Assembly (NCBI GenBank): GCA_947630325.1
Contig: CANRHB010000010.1
Coordinates: forward strand, 1-61,398
Direction: 5' to 3'
DNA: 61,398 bases
Source of the DNA: an uncultured Clostridia bacterium
GTDB taxonomy: Bacteria > Bacillota > Clostridia > Christensenellales > Borkfalkiaceae
Shown: positions 45,220 through 56,984 of the stretch, piece by piece
How the letters are laid out: the number at the start of each line of letters is the position of its first letter
Numbering within the stretch: the stretch's first letter is position 1
Translations under genes and position numbers: made by a program
The notes under the pieces: generated by a model
Seen by the model: only the letters and a program-made list of their open reading frames with translations
Databases searched by the model: none
What the model was told of the DNA's origin: nothing

Positions 45220-47919
45220 ATGAAAAGAAAAATTGCTCTGCGTGCGATCGCGCTCTCCGTTGGGACAGTGCTCGGCGCCGGCAGTCTTGCCGTTTTTGCG
45301 GGCTGCGGCACCATTCCCGTGGATAAGGACGCGCTTGTCATTATGACCGAAGATCTGAACGAACTTTATAACCCGTTCTATTCTACGGCGGGCACCGATA
45401 TGGACGTCGTCGGAAATACTCAGATCTCCATGCTTTCCACCGACGAAAACGGCGAACTTGCCTATGGGAAAGACGAGCCCACCGTGGTGCTCGACTATGA
45501 GGAAAGACATGTCGGAGACACGACCGAATATTATTACGTTCTCAAAAACGGGCTTCAATTCTCGGACGGTGAGCCGCTCACGATGAACGACGTCATGTTC
45601 AACCTCTATGTCTATCTCGACCCCGCCTACACGGGTTCCTCCACCATGTATTCGACGGACATCGTCGGTCTGCAGGCTTACAGAACGCAGAAAGAGACGA
45701 GCGACGATTCGCTGGATGAGGAAGTCAATTCCACGGCAAGAACGTATGCGACCAACCGCAGACGGGAACTCATCGACCTCTACAACGAGGTCGCGGAGAT
45801 GGACAATCCCACCGGGAAACACAGAGCAACGCCCGCCGAAATGGAGGCCGCGATCAAGGAACACAGCTGCGGCGACAGCTATCTCGAAGCGATCGGCGCA
45901 AAGGGCGACCAGGCCAAGGGTCAGGCGCAACTTTTGCAGGACTATAACGATACCCTTACAAAGTTCCGCGAAGAACTCAAGAGCGACTACAAGGGCGCCC
46001 GCAGTTCCTATACCGAGGAACCCTATAAGTCCGCAAAGATCTACTACCAGGGAACGGAGCCCGTCCAGACGGGGTTCGATGAGATCGTCTCCTTCATGTA
46101 CACCGAAGGGTTCGTCACCATCGAGTATGGGCGCGATTCCAACAATCAGTACGACAAGAGCAAGATTGATAAGGCGACGCTCGACTATAACTACAATAAC
46201 ATCAAGACCGAAACCGACGCGACCAATTACGTCTACAACAGCATGGTCCCCGGCAAGTTCGACCAGATCCTCGAATATTGGAGAACGGGTACGGAGATGT
46301 ACGACGAATTCGTCGCCAAGGCGAAAGACGTCATCCTGCACGGCGACCTCGGCGGCGACGAGTTGAAGTACAAGAGCGTTTCGGGTATCGTTTCGCTGGG
46401 ACACAACACCGATAAGACGGAGGAAACGATACACGGCACCCCCTATAAGATCGCGCAGGAGCACAACACGGACGGCACCCCCAAGAATGCGGGTGAATAC
46501 GATGTTCTCCGCATCACCATCAACAAGATCGACCCCAAGGCGAAGTGGAACTTCGGCTTTACCGTGGCTCCCTATCACTACTATTCCAGCTCCGAATACG
46601 AGATGGATATCAAGAACTATAAGTTCGGTGTGAAGTGGGCGGACTTCGATTTCCAGACAAAAGTTTTGCAGGGAACGAACAGCTGGGGCGAGAGCAAGAA
46701 CAAGATCCCCGTCGGCGCGGGCCCTTACGTTGCGACCGATAAGAACAACAGCGATAAACCCACGGCAGAGGGCTTCTTCAACAACGATATCGTCTACTAC
46801 AAGGCAAACAAAAAGTTCTCTTTGAACGGTGTAGAGGCGGACGGCGGCAAGTTCGTGCCCAAGATCAAGAAGATGCGCTACATGGAGACGCCCATCTCCA
46901 ACGCGCTTTCCTCCCTCGAGAGCGGACAGGTGCACTTCGTCAGCCCGCAGTTCACCAATGAGAACGCGAAGAAGATCGAAGATCTCAAGAGCAAGGGGAT
47001 CGGAGAGGTGGACAGCTGGCAGCTCGGTTACGGCTACATCGGCATCAACGCCTCCGAAGTCAAACAGCTCGAACTCCGCAAAGCCATCATGGCGGCGATG
47101 GATACCTCCCTTGCATTGCAATATTATGTGACGGGTACCGCGGTCAACGTCAACTGGCCGATGTCCGCCGTTAGCTGGGCTTACCCGAGATCGAACGGCG
47201 CGAAATACGACGGCGCGAACCCCACGGCGAACATGGAAACGGATAATGCCGTGAACAATCAGACGCACGACTACACCCATTACACCACAGCTTCGGCCGC
47301 CGAAACGCTCATCAAGCAATATATGGCGAAGGCGAACTACAAGACGGACGACCTCAAAGTCGAGTTCACGATCGCAGGCGCGAACATGTACGATCACCCC
47401 GCCTACCTCGTGTTCAAGAACGCAATGGACCTCCTCAACAAGTGCGGTTGGGACGTCACCATCAAGCCCGACGCAAACGCGCTCACCAAACTTTCCACCG
47501 GCTCCCTTGCCGTGTGGGCGGCGGCCTGGGGCTCCACCATCGACCCCGATATGTACCAGGTCTATCATAAGAACTCCACCGCAACGAGCGTGAAGGCGTG
47601 GGGATACGACGCCATCAAGGATACCGCGCAGAGCGAATATGCCGAGGAGCGCACTATCCTCAACAAACTTTCGGAGAAGATCGACGACGCACGTGAAACA
47701 GACAACCAAGAAACGCGTGCCGCCATCTACAAGGAGGCGATGGGGTACGTGCTCGACCTTGCCGTGGAGCTTCCTCTCTACCAGAGAAAGACGCTGTACG
47801 CTTACAACACCAAAGTCATCAAGGAAGAATCCATGCCTCATGATGAAAATGGTAACGTAAAGATCAACCCCTACACCTCGCCCCTTGCGAAGATCTGGGA
47901 GATCGAATTTACCGATTAA
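45220..47919 (+). CDS. oppA: Oligopeptide ABC transporter, substrate-binding lipoprotein (large variant)
   Basis: 899 residues against roughly 530-600 for most OppA proteins. The lipobox is VFAGC with C29. SBP_bac_5 features: LNPFY-type start (NELYNPFY), YVLKNGLQFSDGEPLTMNDV, and later PVGAGPYVA, then IGINASEVKQLELRKAIMAA and a C-terminal ELPLYQRKTLYAY. About 230 extra residues (about 165-395) interrupt the first lobe and are rich in charged, helical sequence. AAGGAG precedes the ATG. The 42-nt gap after the lipoprotein gene has no clear promoter, so the operon may start at 35979. It should bind peptides at the membrane face. Confidence 0.92.
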   Translation: MKRKIALRAIALSVGTVLGAGSLAVFAGCGTIPVDKDALVIMTEDLNELYNPFYSTAGTDMDVVGNTQISMLSTDENGELAYGKDEPTVVLDYEERHVGDTTEYYYVLKNGLQFSDGEPLTMNDVMFNLYVYLDPAYTGSSTMYSTDIVGLQAYRTQKETSDDSLDEEVNSTARTYATNRRRELIDLYNEVAEMDNPTGKHRATPAEMEAAIKEHSCGDSYLEAIGAKGDQAKGQAQLLQDYNDTLTKFREELKSDYKGARSSYTEEPYKSAKIYYQGTEPVQTGFDEIVSFMYTEGFVTIEYGRDSNNQYDKSKIDKATLDYNYNNIKTETDATNYVYNSMVPGKFDQILEYWRTGTEMYDEFVAKAKDVILHGDLGGDELKYKSVSGIVSLGHNTDKTEETIHGTPYKIAQEHNTDGTPKNAGEYDVLRITINKIDPKAKWNFGFTVAPYHYYSSSEYEMDIKNYKFGVKWADFDFQTKVLQGTNSWGESKNKIPVGAGPYVATDKNNSDKPTAEGFFNNDIVYYKANKKFSLNGVEADGGKFVPKIKKMRYMETPISNALSSLESGQVHFVSPQFTNENAKKIEDLKSKGIGEVDSWQLGYGYIGINASEVKQLELRKAIMAAMDTSLALQYYVTGTAVNVNWPMSAVSWAYPRSNGAKYDGANPTANMETDNAVNNQTHDYTHYTTASAAETLIKQYMAKANYKTDDLKVEFTIAGANMYDHPAYLVFKNAMDLLNKCGWDVTIKPDANALTKLSTGSLAVWAAAWGSTIDPDMYQVYHKNSTATSVKAWGYDAIKDTAQSEYAEERTILNKLSEKIDDARETDNQETRAAIYKEAMGYVLDLAVELPLYQRKTLYAYNTKVIKEESMPHDENGNVKINPYTSPLAKIWEIEFTD

Positions 47920-47963
47920 ACTGAGGCATTTCTCCGACGATCCGTAAAACAAATTTCCGAAAA

Positions 47964-47990
47964 AGTCCTGCCGAGAGCTTCGGCAGGACT
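47964..47990 (+). promoter_or_regulatory. Intercistronic hairpin between oppA and oppB
   Basis: An 11-bp perfect stem AGTCCTGCCGA/TCGGCAGGACT with a 5-nt loop and no T-tract. The GGAG of oppB follows directly. Such hairpins after binding-protein genes typically protect the upstream mRNA and give more binding protein than permease. Confidence 0.75.
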
Positions 47991-48002
47991 ATGGAGTAAA
48001 TT

Positions 48003-48998
48003 ATGCTCAAATACATTCTCAAAAGATTGGGGCTCTCCATCATCATTCTGATCGGCGTTTCCCTGATCATCTACATCCTCGTCAGATGTATGCCGTTCGA
48101 CTATGTCGAGCAACAGGTCGCAAAACTCGGACAGGACAAGGGCGTTTCGCAGGAGATCATGGACGCGCTCTATACGCGCTATGGGCTCTCTCCCGATCCC
48201 ACCTTTTTGGATATGTTGAAAGGGTATGGGACCTGGCTCTGGTCGCTGTGCCGTCTCGACTTCGGGCAGAGCTTCGTCACGGGCGGCGACGTCATCGACG
48301 AGATCGCCAACCACATGGGCGTCTCCTTTGCGGTCGCCTTCATCGCCATCATCTTCGAATATATGATTGCGATCCCGCTCGGCGTGACCGCCGCGACCCA
48401 CCAATACTCTATCCGCGACTATGTCGTCACCGTGCTCGTCATGGTGGGCATTTCCCTCCCGAGTTTCTTCCTCGGAAGAGTGCTTCAAAAGGCGTTTGCG
48501 ACAGCTCCCTTGAATTGGTTCTATCCCACGGGACTTGAAAACCCCGCCTCGGATATGAATTTCTTCGAAAAGATCGGAGACTATCTCCGCCATATCACCC
48601 TGCCGATCGTCTCGACGGTCATCTTAGGCATCGGCGGCACCATGCGCTATATGCGGACGAACATGCTCGAAGTGCTCAACTCCGATTATATCCGCACGGC
48701 GCGGGCAAAGGGGCTCAAGGAGACGAAAGTCATCTACAAACACGCCTTCCGCAACACGATGATCCCCATCGTCACAATGATGGCGGGCGTGCTTCCCTCC
48801 CTCTTCTCGGGCGCGATGATCACAGAGAATGTGTTCGGGCTCCCCGGCATCGGGAACTGGGCCCTCAAAGCAACCACGCAGGGCGATATTCCCGTCATCA
48901 TGACCTATAACATGTTCCTTGCGCTCCTCTCCGTCATCGGCGTGCTGCTTTCGGACCTCATGTATGTGGTCGTCGACCCTCGGGTCAAACTTTCTTAA
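48003..48998 (+). CDS. oppB: Oligopeptide ABC transporter permease OppB
   Basis: 331 residues with about six membrane spans. MLKYILKRLGLSIIILIGVS is the usual OppB/DppB start. The EAA loop, contacting the ATPases, is RTARAKGLKETKVIYKHAFR at about 228-247. The C-terminal DLMYVVVDPRVKLS is the family end. A GGAG site precedes the ATG. Confidence 0.95.
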   Translation: MLKYILKRLGLSIIILIGVSLIIYILVRCMPFDYVEQQVAKLGQDKGVSQEIMDALYTRYGLSPDPTFLDMLKGYGTWLWSLCRLDFGQSFVTGGDVIDEIANHMGVSFAVAFIAIIFEYMIAIPLGVTAATHQYSIRDYVVTVLVMVGISLPSFFLGRVLQKAFATAPLNWFYPTGLENPASDMNFFEKIGDYLRHITLPIVSTVILGIGGTMRYMRTNMLEVLNSDYIRTARAKGLKETKVIYKHAFRNTMIPIVTMMAGVLPSLFSGAMITENVFGLPGIGNWALKATTQGDIPVIMTYNMFLALLSVIGVLLSDLMYVVVDPRVKLS

Positions 48999-49011
48999 AG
49001 GAGGCCTTTGA

Positions 49012-50172
49012 ATGAACGAAGATCTCAATGAAAATTTGACGGCCGAGGCGCAGATCCCCGAAGGACTTCCCGAAAACGGCGCAGGCGCGGAGGACGGCGA
49101 AAAACCGCTCGATAAAAACGTGCGGCTCATGTCCCCCGGGCGGATGGTGGCAAGGCGGTTCTTCCGCAGTAAACTCTCCATCATCGGGCTCGTCATGATC
49201 CTCTCCCTCATCCTCTTCTCGTGGGTGGGGCCGCTCATCATGTCCGCCATTCCCAACGAACACGGCGGCTGGGGGGAGACGGAGACCGACTATAACGGTC
49301 CCACGACCTATGAAAACGACAGACTTGTAGAAGTTCCCCGCACGAATGAGAACGGCGAATATGTCGACGCAGACGGAAATGTCGTTAACAGTAAGGATGA
49401 GGCATACAAAGATACCTTCTACCAAGTGTTGGAGGTGCACTCCCTGCTCAGCGGCCGCTCCTACCCGAGCGCATCCCACTGGCTCGGCACCGACCAGACG
49501 GGGCTCGACGTGTTCGTGCGGCTCATGTACGGCGGGCAAAAGTCCATTCTCATCAGCTTCATCGCCGTGTTTGCCATCATGATCATCGGCGTCATCTTCG
49601 GCGGCATCGCGGGCTACTTCGGCGGGAAGGTGGATAACGTCATCATGCGTATCTGCGATATCCTGATGTGCCTTCCCGGGCTTCCCATTCTGCTCATTTT
49701 GGGCTCGGTGCTCGACGCGATCGGCATCAAAGGCTCCGACCGAATATACTACTTAATGATCTTCCTCACCGTGTTCTCATGGTCGGGAACGGCGCGGCTC
49801 GTGCGCGGACAGATCCTGTTCCTGCGCGAACAGGAATACATGGTGGCGGCGGAGGCGATGGGGTACTCCACGGCGCGCAAGATCTTCAAACATCTCGTGC
49901 CGAACGTCATGCCCCAGCTCATCGTCTCCATGACCCTCTCGCTCGGCAGTATGATCTTGTATGAGGCGTCGCTCTCCTATCTCGGGCTCGGCGTGCAGGC
50001 TCCCTATGCTTCTTGGGGCTCCATGGTCAACGCGGCGGAGGACTCGGCGATCCTCGAAAACTACTTCAACATCTGGGGCCCGCCCGGAATTTGCATCATC
50101 ATTGCGGTGCTCGGGTTCAACTTTGTGGGCGACGGCCTGAGGGACGCGCTCGATCCCAAGATGAGGAGATAA
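49012..50172 (+). CDS. oppC: Oligopeptide ABC transporter permease OppC
   Basis: 386 residues, longer than the usual 290-320. The N-terminal 35 residues form an acidic cytoplasmic tail. The OppC-type motif MVARRFFRSKLSIIGLVMI begins the first span. About 85 extra residues in the first extracytoplasmic loop (about 85-165) precede WLGTDQTGLDVFVRLMYGG. The EAA loop is AAEAMGYSTARKIFKHLVPN, and GDGLRDALDPKMRR is the typical end. AAGGAGG lies upstream. The stop is one nt from the oppD start. Confidence 0.94.
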   Translation: MNEDLNENLTAEAQIPEGLPENGAGAEDGEKPLDKNVRLMSPGRMVARRFFRSKLSIIGLVMILSLILFSWVGPLIMSAIPNEHGGWGETETDYNGPTTYENDRLVEVPRTNENGEYVDADGNVVNSKDEAYKDTFYQVLEVHSLLSGRSYPSASHWLGTDQTGLDVFVRLMYGGQKSILISFIAVFAIMIIGVIFGGIAGYFGGKVDNVIMRICDILMCLPGLPILLILGSVLDAIGIKGSDRIYYLMIFLTVFSWSGTARLVRGQILFLREQEYMVAAEAMGYSTARKIFKHLVPNVMPQLIVSMTLSLGSMILYEASLSYLGLGVQAPYASWGSMVNAAEDSAILENYFNIWGPPGICIIIAVLGFNFVGDGLRDALDPKMRR

Positions 50173-50173
50173 C

Positions 50174-52346
<2,173 letters not shown>

Positions 52347-52357
<11 letters not shown>

Positions 52358-53543
52358 AAAGACGCAATCTTACGAAGAGGCGCTCGAAAAAGAGGAACTT
52401 AAAGAGGAACAGGCGCAGGCGCAACACGGCGAATTTGCCGCCTTCGACGATCTCGCCGAAGCGCAGAAGGAGCAGGAGGCGCGGGACGCGCAGGCGAAAG
52501 CGGATATGGAACTCCCGCCCGATCCCGATGTTCTTCTCGAAGTCAGGCACCTCAAAAAATATTTCCCCATCAAAAAGTCGATGTCGGGAAAAGTGCTCGT
52601 GTCTCTCCGCGCGGTGGACGACGTCTCTTTCAAATTGAAAGCGGGGGAGACGCTCGGCATCGTGGGCGAATCGGGCTGCGGCAAAACGACGCTCGGCAGG
52701 ACCATTCTCAAACTCCACGAGCCCACCGACGGGCAGATCTTTTTCGCGGGGCAGGAGATCGCAAAATATAAGCCCTCCAAGATGCGCCCTCTGCGCACCC
52801 AAATGCAGATCATCTTCCAGGACCCCTATTCTTCCCTGCCTCCGCGCAGTACGGTGGGGGGGATCCTGTCCGAACCCGTAAGGGTGCACAAGATCGTGCC
52901 GCCCTCCGAGGTCAAGGACTATGTCCTCAAGATCATGGAGCAGTGCGGTCTGCGCGACTATTATTACGAACGCTATCCGCATGAATTCTCGGGCGGCCAG
53001 CGGCAGAGAATTTGTATCGCCCGCGCGCTGACGGTGCAACCCAAACTCGTCATTTGCGACGAGCCCGTCTCCGCGCTCGACGTCTCCATCCAAGCGCAGA
53101 TCATCAACCTTTTGAAACAGTTGCAGACGACCATGGGCTTCACTTATGTGTTCATCTCGCACGATCTGTCCGTCGTCAAGCACATCTCCGACCAAATCGG
53201 CGTGATGTATCTCGGCTCCATGGTGGAGTTCGGCGACAAGAAGAGCATCTTCGAGAACCCCCTGCACCCTTACACGCAGGCGCTCTTCTCGGCGGTGCCC
53301 AATCCCAACCCCGACGTCAAGATGAACCGCATCGTGCTCAAAGGGGATATTCCCTCCCCCGCGAACCCGCCCAAGGGGTGCAAGTTCCACACCCGTTGTC
53401 CCATGGCAAAGGAAATTTGCAGTCACATCGCGCCTGTTTATAAGGAGTACGAGCCGGGGCACTTCGCCGCCTGCCACTGCTACCCGCAGGGAGAGGTGAC
53501 GGGACCCGTGAAAGCGGTTTCGTTGCAGGACGAGGAGAATTGA
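52347..53543 (+). CDS. oppF: Oligopeptide ABC transporter ATPase OppF
   Basis: 398 residues. An acidic N-terminal extension of about 55 residues (AEAQKEQEARDAQAKADME) precedes LLEVRHLKKYFPIKKS, the normal OppF start. Walker A GESGCGKTTLGR, Q-loop FQDPYSSLPPRST, signature FSGGQRQRICIAR, Walker B LVICDEPVSALD and the H-loop ISHDLSVV are all present. The C-terminal oligopeptide domain has CKFHTRCPMAKEICS. No tandem insertion is found here, unlike OppD, so the heterodimer is asymmetric. It overlaps oppD by 11 nt and the next gene by one. Confidence 0.95.
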
Positions 53544-53833
53544 TGTCCGCCAAAAAGAAAAAAAACACGGAGCAGCCCTCCGCCGAACAAAACGCGCCCG
53601 CCGAACAGCAAAAAGAGAAAAAGGTGAAGGTCATCTATTATGACGACGGCTCCACCGTTGCCGACATGAGCGGCACGCGGAGGGAAAAGACGCCGCGGCA
53701 GAAGGCGACCTTCAAGGAACAGGCGCGCACCTTTTTTGCAGTGATGAAGAAGATGGTGATCCCCATGCTCGCAACGCTTGCGGCGCTTACGGTCATCTAC
53801 ATCATCATCCTCGCCGCCGCGGGAAAATTGTAA
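53543..53833 (+). CDS. Small single-span membrane protein at the end of the opp operon
   Basis: 96 residues from the ATG at 53543, overlapping the oppF stop. A charged, low-complexity N-terminus of about 65 residues (KKKKNTEQPSAEQ, Lys-rich) faces the cytosol, and one membrane helix (MVIPMLATLAALTVIYIIIL) is near the C-terminus. GGAG lies upstream. Not recognised as a family. Position suggests an accessory or assembly factor of the transporter. It is followed by a terminator. Confidence 0.7.
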   Translation: MSAKKKKNTEQPSAEQNAPAEQQKEKKVKVIYYDDGSTVADMSGTRREKTPRQKATFKEQARTFFAVMKKMVIPMLATLAALTVIYIIILAAAGKL

Positions 53834-53842
53834 TAAACAGAG

Positions 53843-53872
53843 AGGAAGAGAAAGACACTCTTCCTTTTTTTG
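53843..53872 (+). terminator. rho-independent terminator of the opp operon
   Basis: Stem AGGAAGAG (53843-53850)/CTCTTCCT (53858-53865), 7-nt loop, then TTTTTTT. It ends the 45220-53833 unit. Confidence 0.9.
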
Positions 53873-53884
53873 TTTAATGGGTCC

Positions 53885-53992
53885 CTTCTGCCTCGCTCCC
53901 CCTTGCCCACCCCCTTAGTCCCCCTCCCGTGGAGGGGGTTTTGTTGAGTGGGGGTTCCGCCTGCCCCCTCCATTGGAGGGGGTTCGGGTTAC
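53885..53992. repeat. GC-rich mosaic repeat island
   Basis: Short island with CCCCCTCCCGTGGAGGGGG (53920-53938) and CCCCCTCCATTGGAGGGGG (53965-53983), the same family as the earlier islands. Confidence 0.75.
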
Positions 53993-54038
53993 ATCCTTTC
54001 GGGGAAATTTGGTAACGGGCGGATGTTTGTGTTTCTTC

Positions 54039-54067
54039 TTGACATTTCTAATCCGTTACGGTATAAT
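54039..54067 (+). promoter_or_regulatory. Consensus sigma-A promoter of the lipid gene cluster
   Basis: TTGACA (54039-54044), a 17-bp spacer and TATAAT (54062-54067), both perfect. AAAAGGG precedes the ATG at 54094. Confidence 0.85.
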
Positions 54068-54093
54068 AGACGTATCATAATAAAAGGGTAAGC

Positions 54094-55227
54094 ATGACAA
54101 AACCGAACAAGCAAATCAAGAGACAACTTTTGAATATCCTCTTTCTTGTCATTCTTGTCGGCATCACGGTCGTGGTGCTCGTTTTGAGCAACCGTGAACT
54201 CAACTTCGAGACTGTTCTCGGCTTTTTGCGGAAATGCGATCCGTGGTGGATGGCGGCGGCCTTTTTGGCGATGATCGGCTTTGTCACGTTCGAGGGCATG
54301 AGCCTCCACTTCATCCTGCACGGGCTCGGAGAAAAACCCAAACTGCGCTCCTCGATCGTGTTTTCCACGGCGGACATCTATTATTCGGCCATCACTCCCT
54401 CCGCTTCGGGAGGACAGCCCGCCTCCGCTTACTATATGGTGAAGGACGGGATCGCCGCGGGCAAGGCGTCCTTCGCGCTTGTTTTCAATCTCATTGCCTA
54501 TACGACGGCGATCATCGTCATCGGGATCGTGGCGTTCTGCGTCCGTCCCACCTTTTTCGGCGCGCTCGATAGTTGGTTTGCACAACTGCTCATCGTGCTG
54601 GGGTTTGTGGTGCAGAGCCTTTTGCTTTCCTTCTTCGTGGCGTGCATGTTTTGCGGAAGGGCAGTTTTGAAACTCGGAAACGGGATCATCTCTCTTCTCA
54701 ACAAGATGAAGATCGTGAAAAAGCCCGAAAAGTGGAGAAACCGCCTTGCGGAGGAGGTTGCAAAGTTCAAAGATTGCCGAAGCGCCATCCGCGAAAAGCC
54801 GCTCATGTCGCTGGCGAACTTTTCGTTCAACCTTCTGCAACGGGTGTGCCACGTGCTCATCTCCTGTTTTGTCTGCCTTGCGGCGGCTCCTTCGGCGAAT
54901 TTTTGGGATCTGTTCGTCCTGCAGGCGTTCGTGCTCGTGGGCTACAACTCCATTCCGCTCCCCGGCGGGGTGGGCGCCTTCGAATTTTTGTATCTGCACA
55001 TTTACGGGATCGCCTTCGGGGACGCGTTCATTCTTGCGGCAATGATGATCACCCGCGTGATCTCTTATTATCTATGTATGATTCTGAGCGGGGTCTATAC
55101 CCTCGTTTATCATGCGCATCTCGTGAAGAAGATGGGCAAAAAGATTGCCGAAGAGGGCAAAGAAGGAGAGAATACGAATGAAATCGGAGAAAGTACCGAT
55201 GAAAAAGGAGCGGGAGAACAAGAGTAG
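54094..55227 (+). CDS. YbhN/LPG-synthase-TM-like flippase family protein
   Basis: 377 residues with about eight membrane spans. FSTADIYYSAITPSASGGQP and VGYNSIPLPGGVGAFEFLYL are the two signature loops of the UPF0104 (lysylphosphatidylglycerol synthase membrane domain) family, with the PG/GG-rich turn. The C-terminus is a 30-residue charged cytoplasmic tail. Members are proposed or shown to translocate lipids or lipid-linked sugars. Here it is followed by pssA and psd, so a phosphatidylethanolamine-related role is possible but unproven. No MprF aminoacyltransferase domain is attached. Confidence 0.85.
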   Translation: MTKPNKQIKRQLLNILFLVILVGITVVVLVLSNRELNFETVLGFLRKCDPWWMAAAFLAMIGFVTFEGMSLHFILHGLGEKPKLRSSIVFSTADIYYSAITPSASGGQPASAYYMVKDGIAAGKASFALVFNLIAYTTAIIVIGIVAFCVRPTFFGALDSWFAQLLIVLGFVVQSLLLSFFVACMFCGRAVLKLGNGIISLLNKMKIVKKPEKWRNRLAEEVAKFKDCRSAIREKPLMSLANFSFNLLQRVCHVLISCFVCLAAAPSANFWDLFVLQAFVLVGYNSIPLPGGVGAFEFLYLHIYGIAFGDAFILAAMMITRVISYYLCMILSGVYTLVYHAHLVKKMGKKIAEEGKEGENTNEIGESTDEKGAGEQE

Positions 55228-55885
55228 ATCGCCGTTTTTGGGCTTTTGGCATTACGGCGTCATCCTCACCTACCTCTCTGCGGCGGCAGGCGTCGTTGGG
55301 ATCTTCCTGTCTATCACGCTGTCGCCCTTTTGGGGTTGCATATGTCTCTACATTTCTGCGCTTTGCGACAGTTTCGACGGAATGGTGGCGGGCACGCGTA
55401 AAAACCGCACCGAACAAGATAAAAAATTTGGGATGCAGATCGATTCGCTAAGCGACCTCATCGCCTTTGTCATCGCGCCCGTCTGTATCGGGTTCGGGAT
55501 GGGGCTCAACAGCTGGTATTTTATCATTCTCTATTGCATTTTTGTCATAAGCGGGCTCGCCAGACTTGGATACTATAACGTCTCCGAGGAAGAACGGGCG
55601 GCGGCAGAGGGAGGCAAACGGAAATATTTTGAGGGGCTTCCCGTTGCGATCGACGTTATCGTGCTTCCCATTGCCTATCTCATTACGACGATGTTGGATA
55701 TTCCGCTCTTCACTGCGATTTTCATGGCGTTGTGCTATGGGGTGATGGCGTTCTTTTTCGTCTTTCGTTTCCGTATGATCAAGGCGGGGCCGAAGTTGCT
55801 ACTCTTTACGTTTTTTGCGGTCGCCGCGGTCATAACTGCTTTGGCGCTCGTGCGTACATTTGTATTCGGAGTTCCGTTGGTATGA
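55178..55885 (+). CDS. pssA: CDP-diacylglycerol--serine O-phosphatidyltransferase-like protein
   Basis: 235 residues from the ATG at 55178 (AAGGAG 9 nt ahead), overlapping the flippase gene by 50 nt. The ATG at 55199 is an alternative with a GGAG of its own. About six hydrophobic segments. The CDP-alcohol phosphotransferase motif is D64-S-F-D67-G68 ... KFGMQIDSLSD, giving the four aspartates. The usual Arg after the Ala (DGxxAR) is Gly here (DGMVAGT), with an Arg two residues later. The enzyme makes phosphatidylserine from CDP-diacylglycerol and serine. Psd follows immediately, supporting the call. Confidence 0.85.
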   Translation: MKSEKVPMKKERENKSRSPFLGFWHYGVILTYLSAAAGVVGIFLSITLSPFWGCICLYISALCDSFDGMVAGTRKNRTEQDKKFGMQIDSLSDLIAFVIAPVCIGFGMGLNSWYFIILYCIFVISGLARLGYYNVSEEERAAAEGGKRKYFEGLPVAIDVIVLPIAYLITTMLDIPLFTAIFMALCYGVMAFFFVFRFRMIKAGPKLLLFTFFAVAAVITALALVRTFVFGVPLV

Positions 55886-56727
55886 GAAAAGCCCTTCCGC
55901 AACCGTCGGCACAGGGGAGTTTGAAATTCCTCTATAATAGCCGTTTCGGCAGGCCTTTTTTGCGTCTCCTTTCCGCGCGGTGGGTGTCCCGCCTCGCGGG
56001 AAAATTTTTCGATAGCCGCCTTTCCAAGCCCGGCATCAAGAGATTCATCAAAAGACACAACATCGGCATGGGGGACTTTCTCCCCGAAAAATATCATAGT
56101 TTCAACGCTTTTTTCACCCGCCGTGTCCGTCCAGAACTGCGCCCGTTCGATTTTGACCCCGAGGCGTTCTGCTCTCCCTGCGACGCGCGCGTCTCTGTCT
56201 ATCCCGTGACGGAGGAGGGGACGTTCCGCGTGAAGGGGTTCGACTATACCGCGGAGACGTTACTGCAAAATGCGGAGCTCGCCGAAAAATACCTCGGCGG
56301 GCTTTGTATCGTTCTGCGGCTCACGGTCACGGACTATCATCGCTATCACTTTCTTGACGGCGGGACAAAGGGGGAGAGCAAATATATCAAGGGGAAACTC
56401 TACACCGTGCAGCCCGTTGCGCTCGAAAAGCGGCGGGTGTTCACCGAGAACTGCCGCGAATGGACCGTGCTCCATACCGAGAATTTCGGAGACATCGTAC
56501 AGGTGGAGGTGGGGGCGACGTTCGTCGGACGTATCGTCAACGAGGAGAAACCCTCTTTCAAGAGGGGAGAGGAGAAGGGGAGATTCGAGTTCGGCGGCTC
56601 CACCGTCATCCTGCTCGTCCAAAAGGGGAGGGCGGAGATCGAGGAGGAATTCTTTTTGAATACGGCGGCGGGGATGGAGACGTGCGTCAGGTGCGGAGAA
56701 AGGATCGGAACAAGGGCGGCTCCATAA
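55882..56727 (+). CDS. psd: Phosphatidylserine decarboxylase
   Basis: 281 residues from the ATG at 55882, which overlaps the pssA stop as ATGA. The FNAFFTRRVRPELRP segment (Psd N-terminus), DARVSVYPV, TVTDYHRYHFLDGG and VEVGATFVGRI are family landmarks. Self-cleavage should occur between G239 and S240 in FEFGGSTVIL, the LGST-type site, creating the pyruvoyl group. It decarboxylates phosphatidylserine to phosphatidylethanolamine at the membrane. The C-terminus carries CVRCGERIG, an extra Cys pair not needed for activity. Confidence 0.94.
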   Translation: MRKALPQPSAQGSLKFLYNSRFGRPFLRLLSARWVSRLAGKFFDSRLSKPGIKRFIKRHNIGMGDFLPEKYHSFNAFFTRRVRPELRPFDFDPEAFCSPCDARVSVYPVTEEGTFRVKGFDYTAETLLQNAELAEKYLGGLCIVLRLTVTDYHRYHFLDGGTKGESKYIKGKLYTVQPVALEKRRVFTENCREWTVLHTENFGDIVQVEVGATFVGRIVNEEKPSFKRGEEKGRFEFGGSTVILLVQKGRAEIEEEFFLNTAAGMETCVRCGERIGTRAAP

Positions 56728-56787
56728 AAAAAGTACAAGAATACCGCCCATTCGACGGAAAAATTTAGAAAATACGCATAAAATCAT

Positions 56788-56817
56788 TTGACAGTCGGCT
56801 TGATATTATGTTATTAT
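56788..56817 (+). promoter_or_regulatory. sigma-A promoter of the S10 ribosomal operon
   Basis: TTGACA (56788-56793), an 18-bp spacer and TATTAT (56812-56817). It starts a leader of about 240 nt ahead of rpsJ. A second weaker box pair (TTGACG 57016-57021, TATAAA 57040-57045) lies just before rpsJ. Confidence 0.65.
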
Positions 56818-56946
56818 TATCAAGCACGTTAATGTGGCGTATAGGGTTGAGACGGGAAGTTACTGAAAAATCGGGGTCCGAAAGCCCCCCGGCAGATAAT
56901 TTCCGTTGACAAGTGTGGGAGCCCGACTCCTGCGACTAACCGAGGC

Positions 56947-56984
56947 TTTTGCGTAGAACACCGCAAAACAACAAGGTGTTTTTT
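56947..56984 (+). promoter_or_regulatory. Candidate attenuator in the S10 operon leader (competing hairpins)
   Basis: Hairpin X: TTTTGCG (56947-56953)/CGCAAAA (56962-56968). Hairpin Y: AACACC (56957-56962)/GGTGTT (56975-56980) running into TTTTTT (56979-56984). The 5' arm of Y lies in the loop and first stem base of X, so both should not form together. Y is terminator-like. This is the layout of a ribosomal-protein attenuator, in which a protein or ribosome signal picks one fold. Confidence 0.55.

Noticed and set aside
53540..53545. TTG start for the small membrane protein at 53540
   Set aside because: The ATG three bases later has better spacing from the GGAG and overlaps the oppF stop in the usual way.
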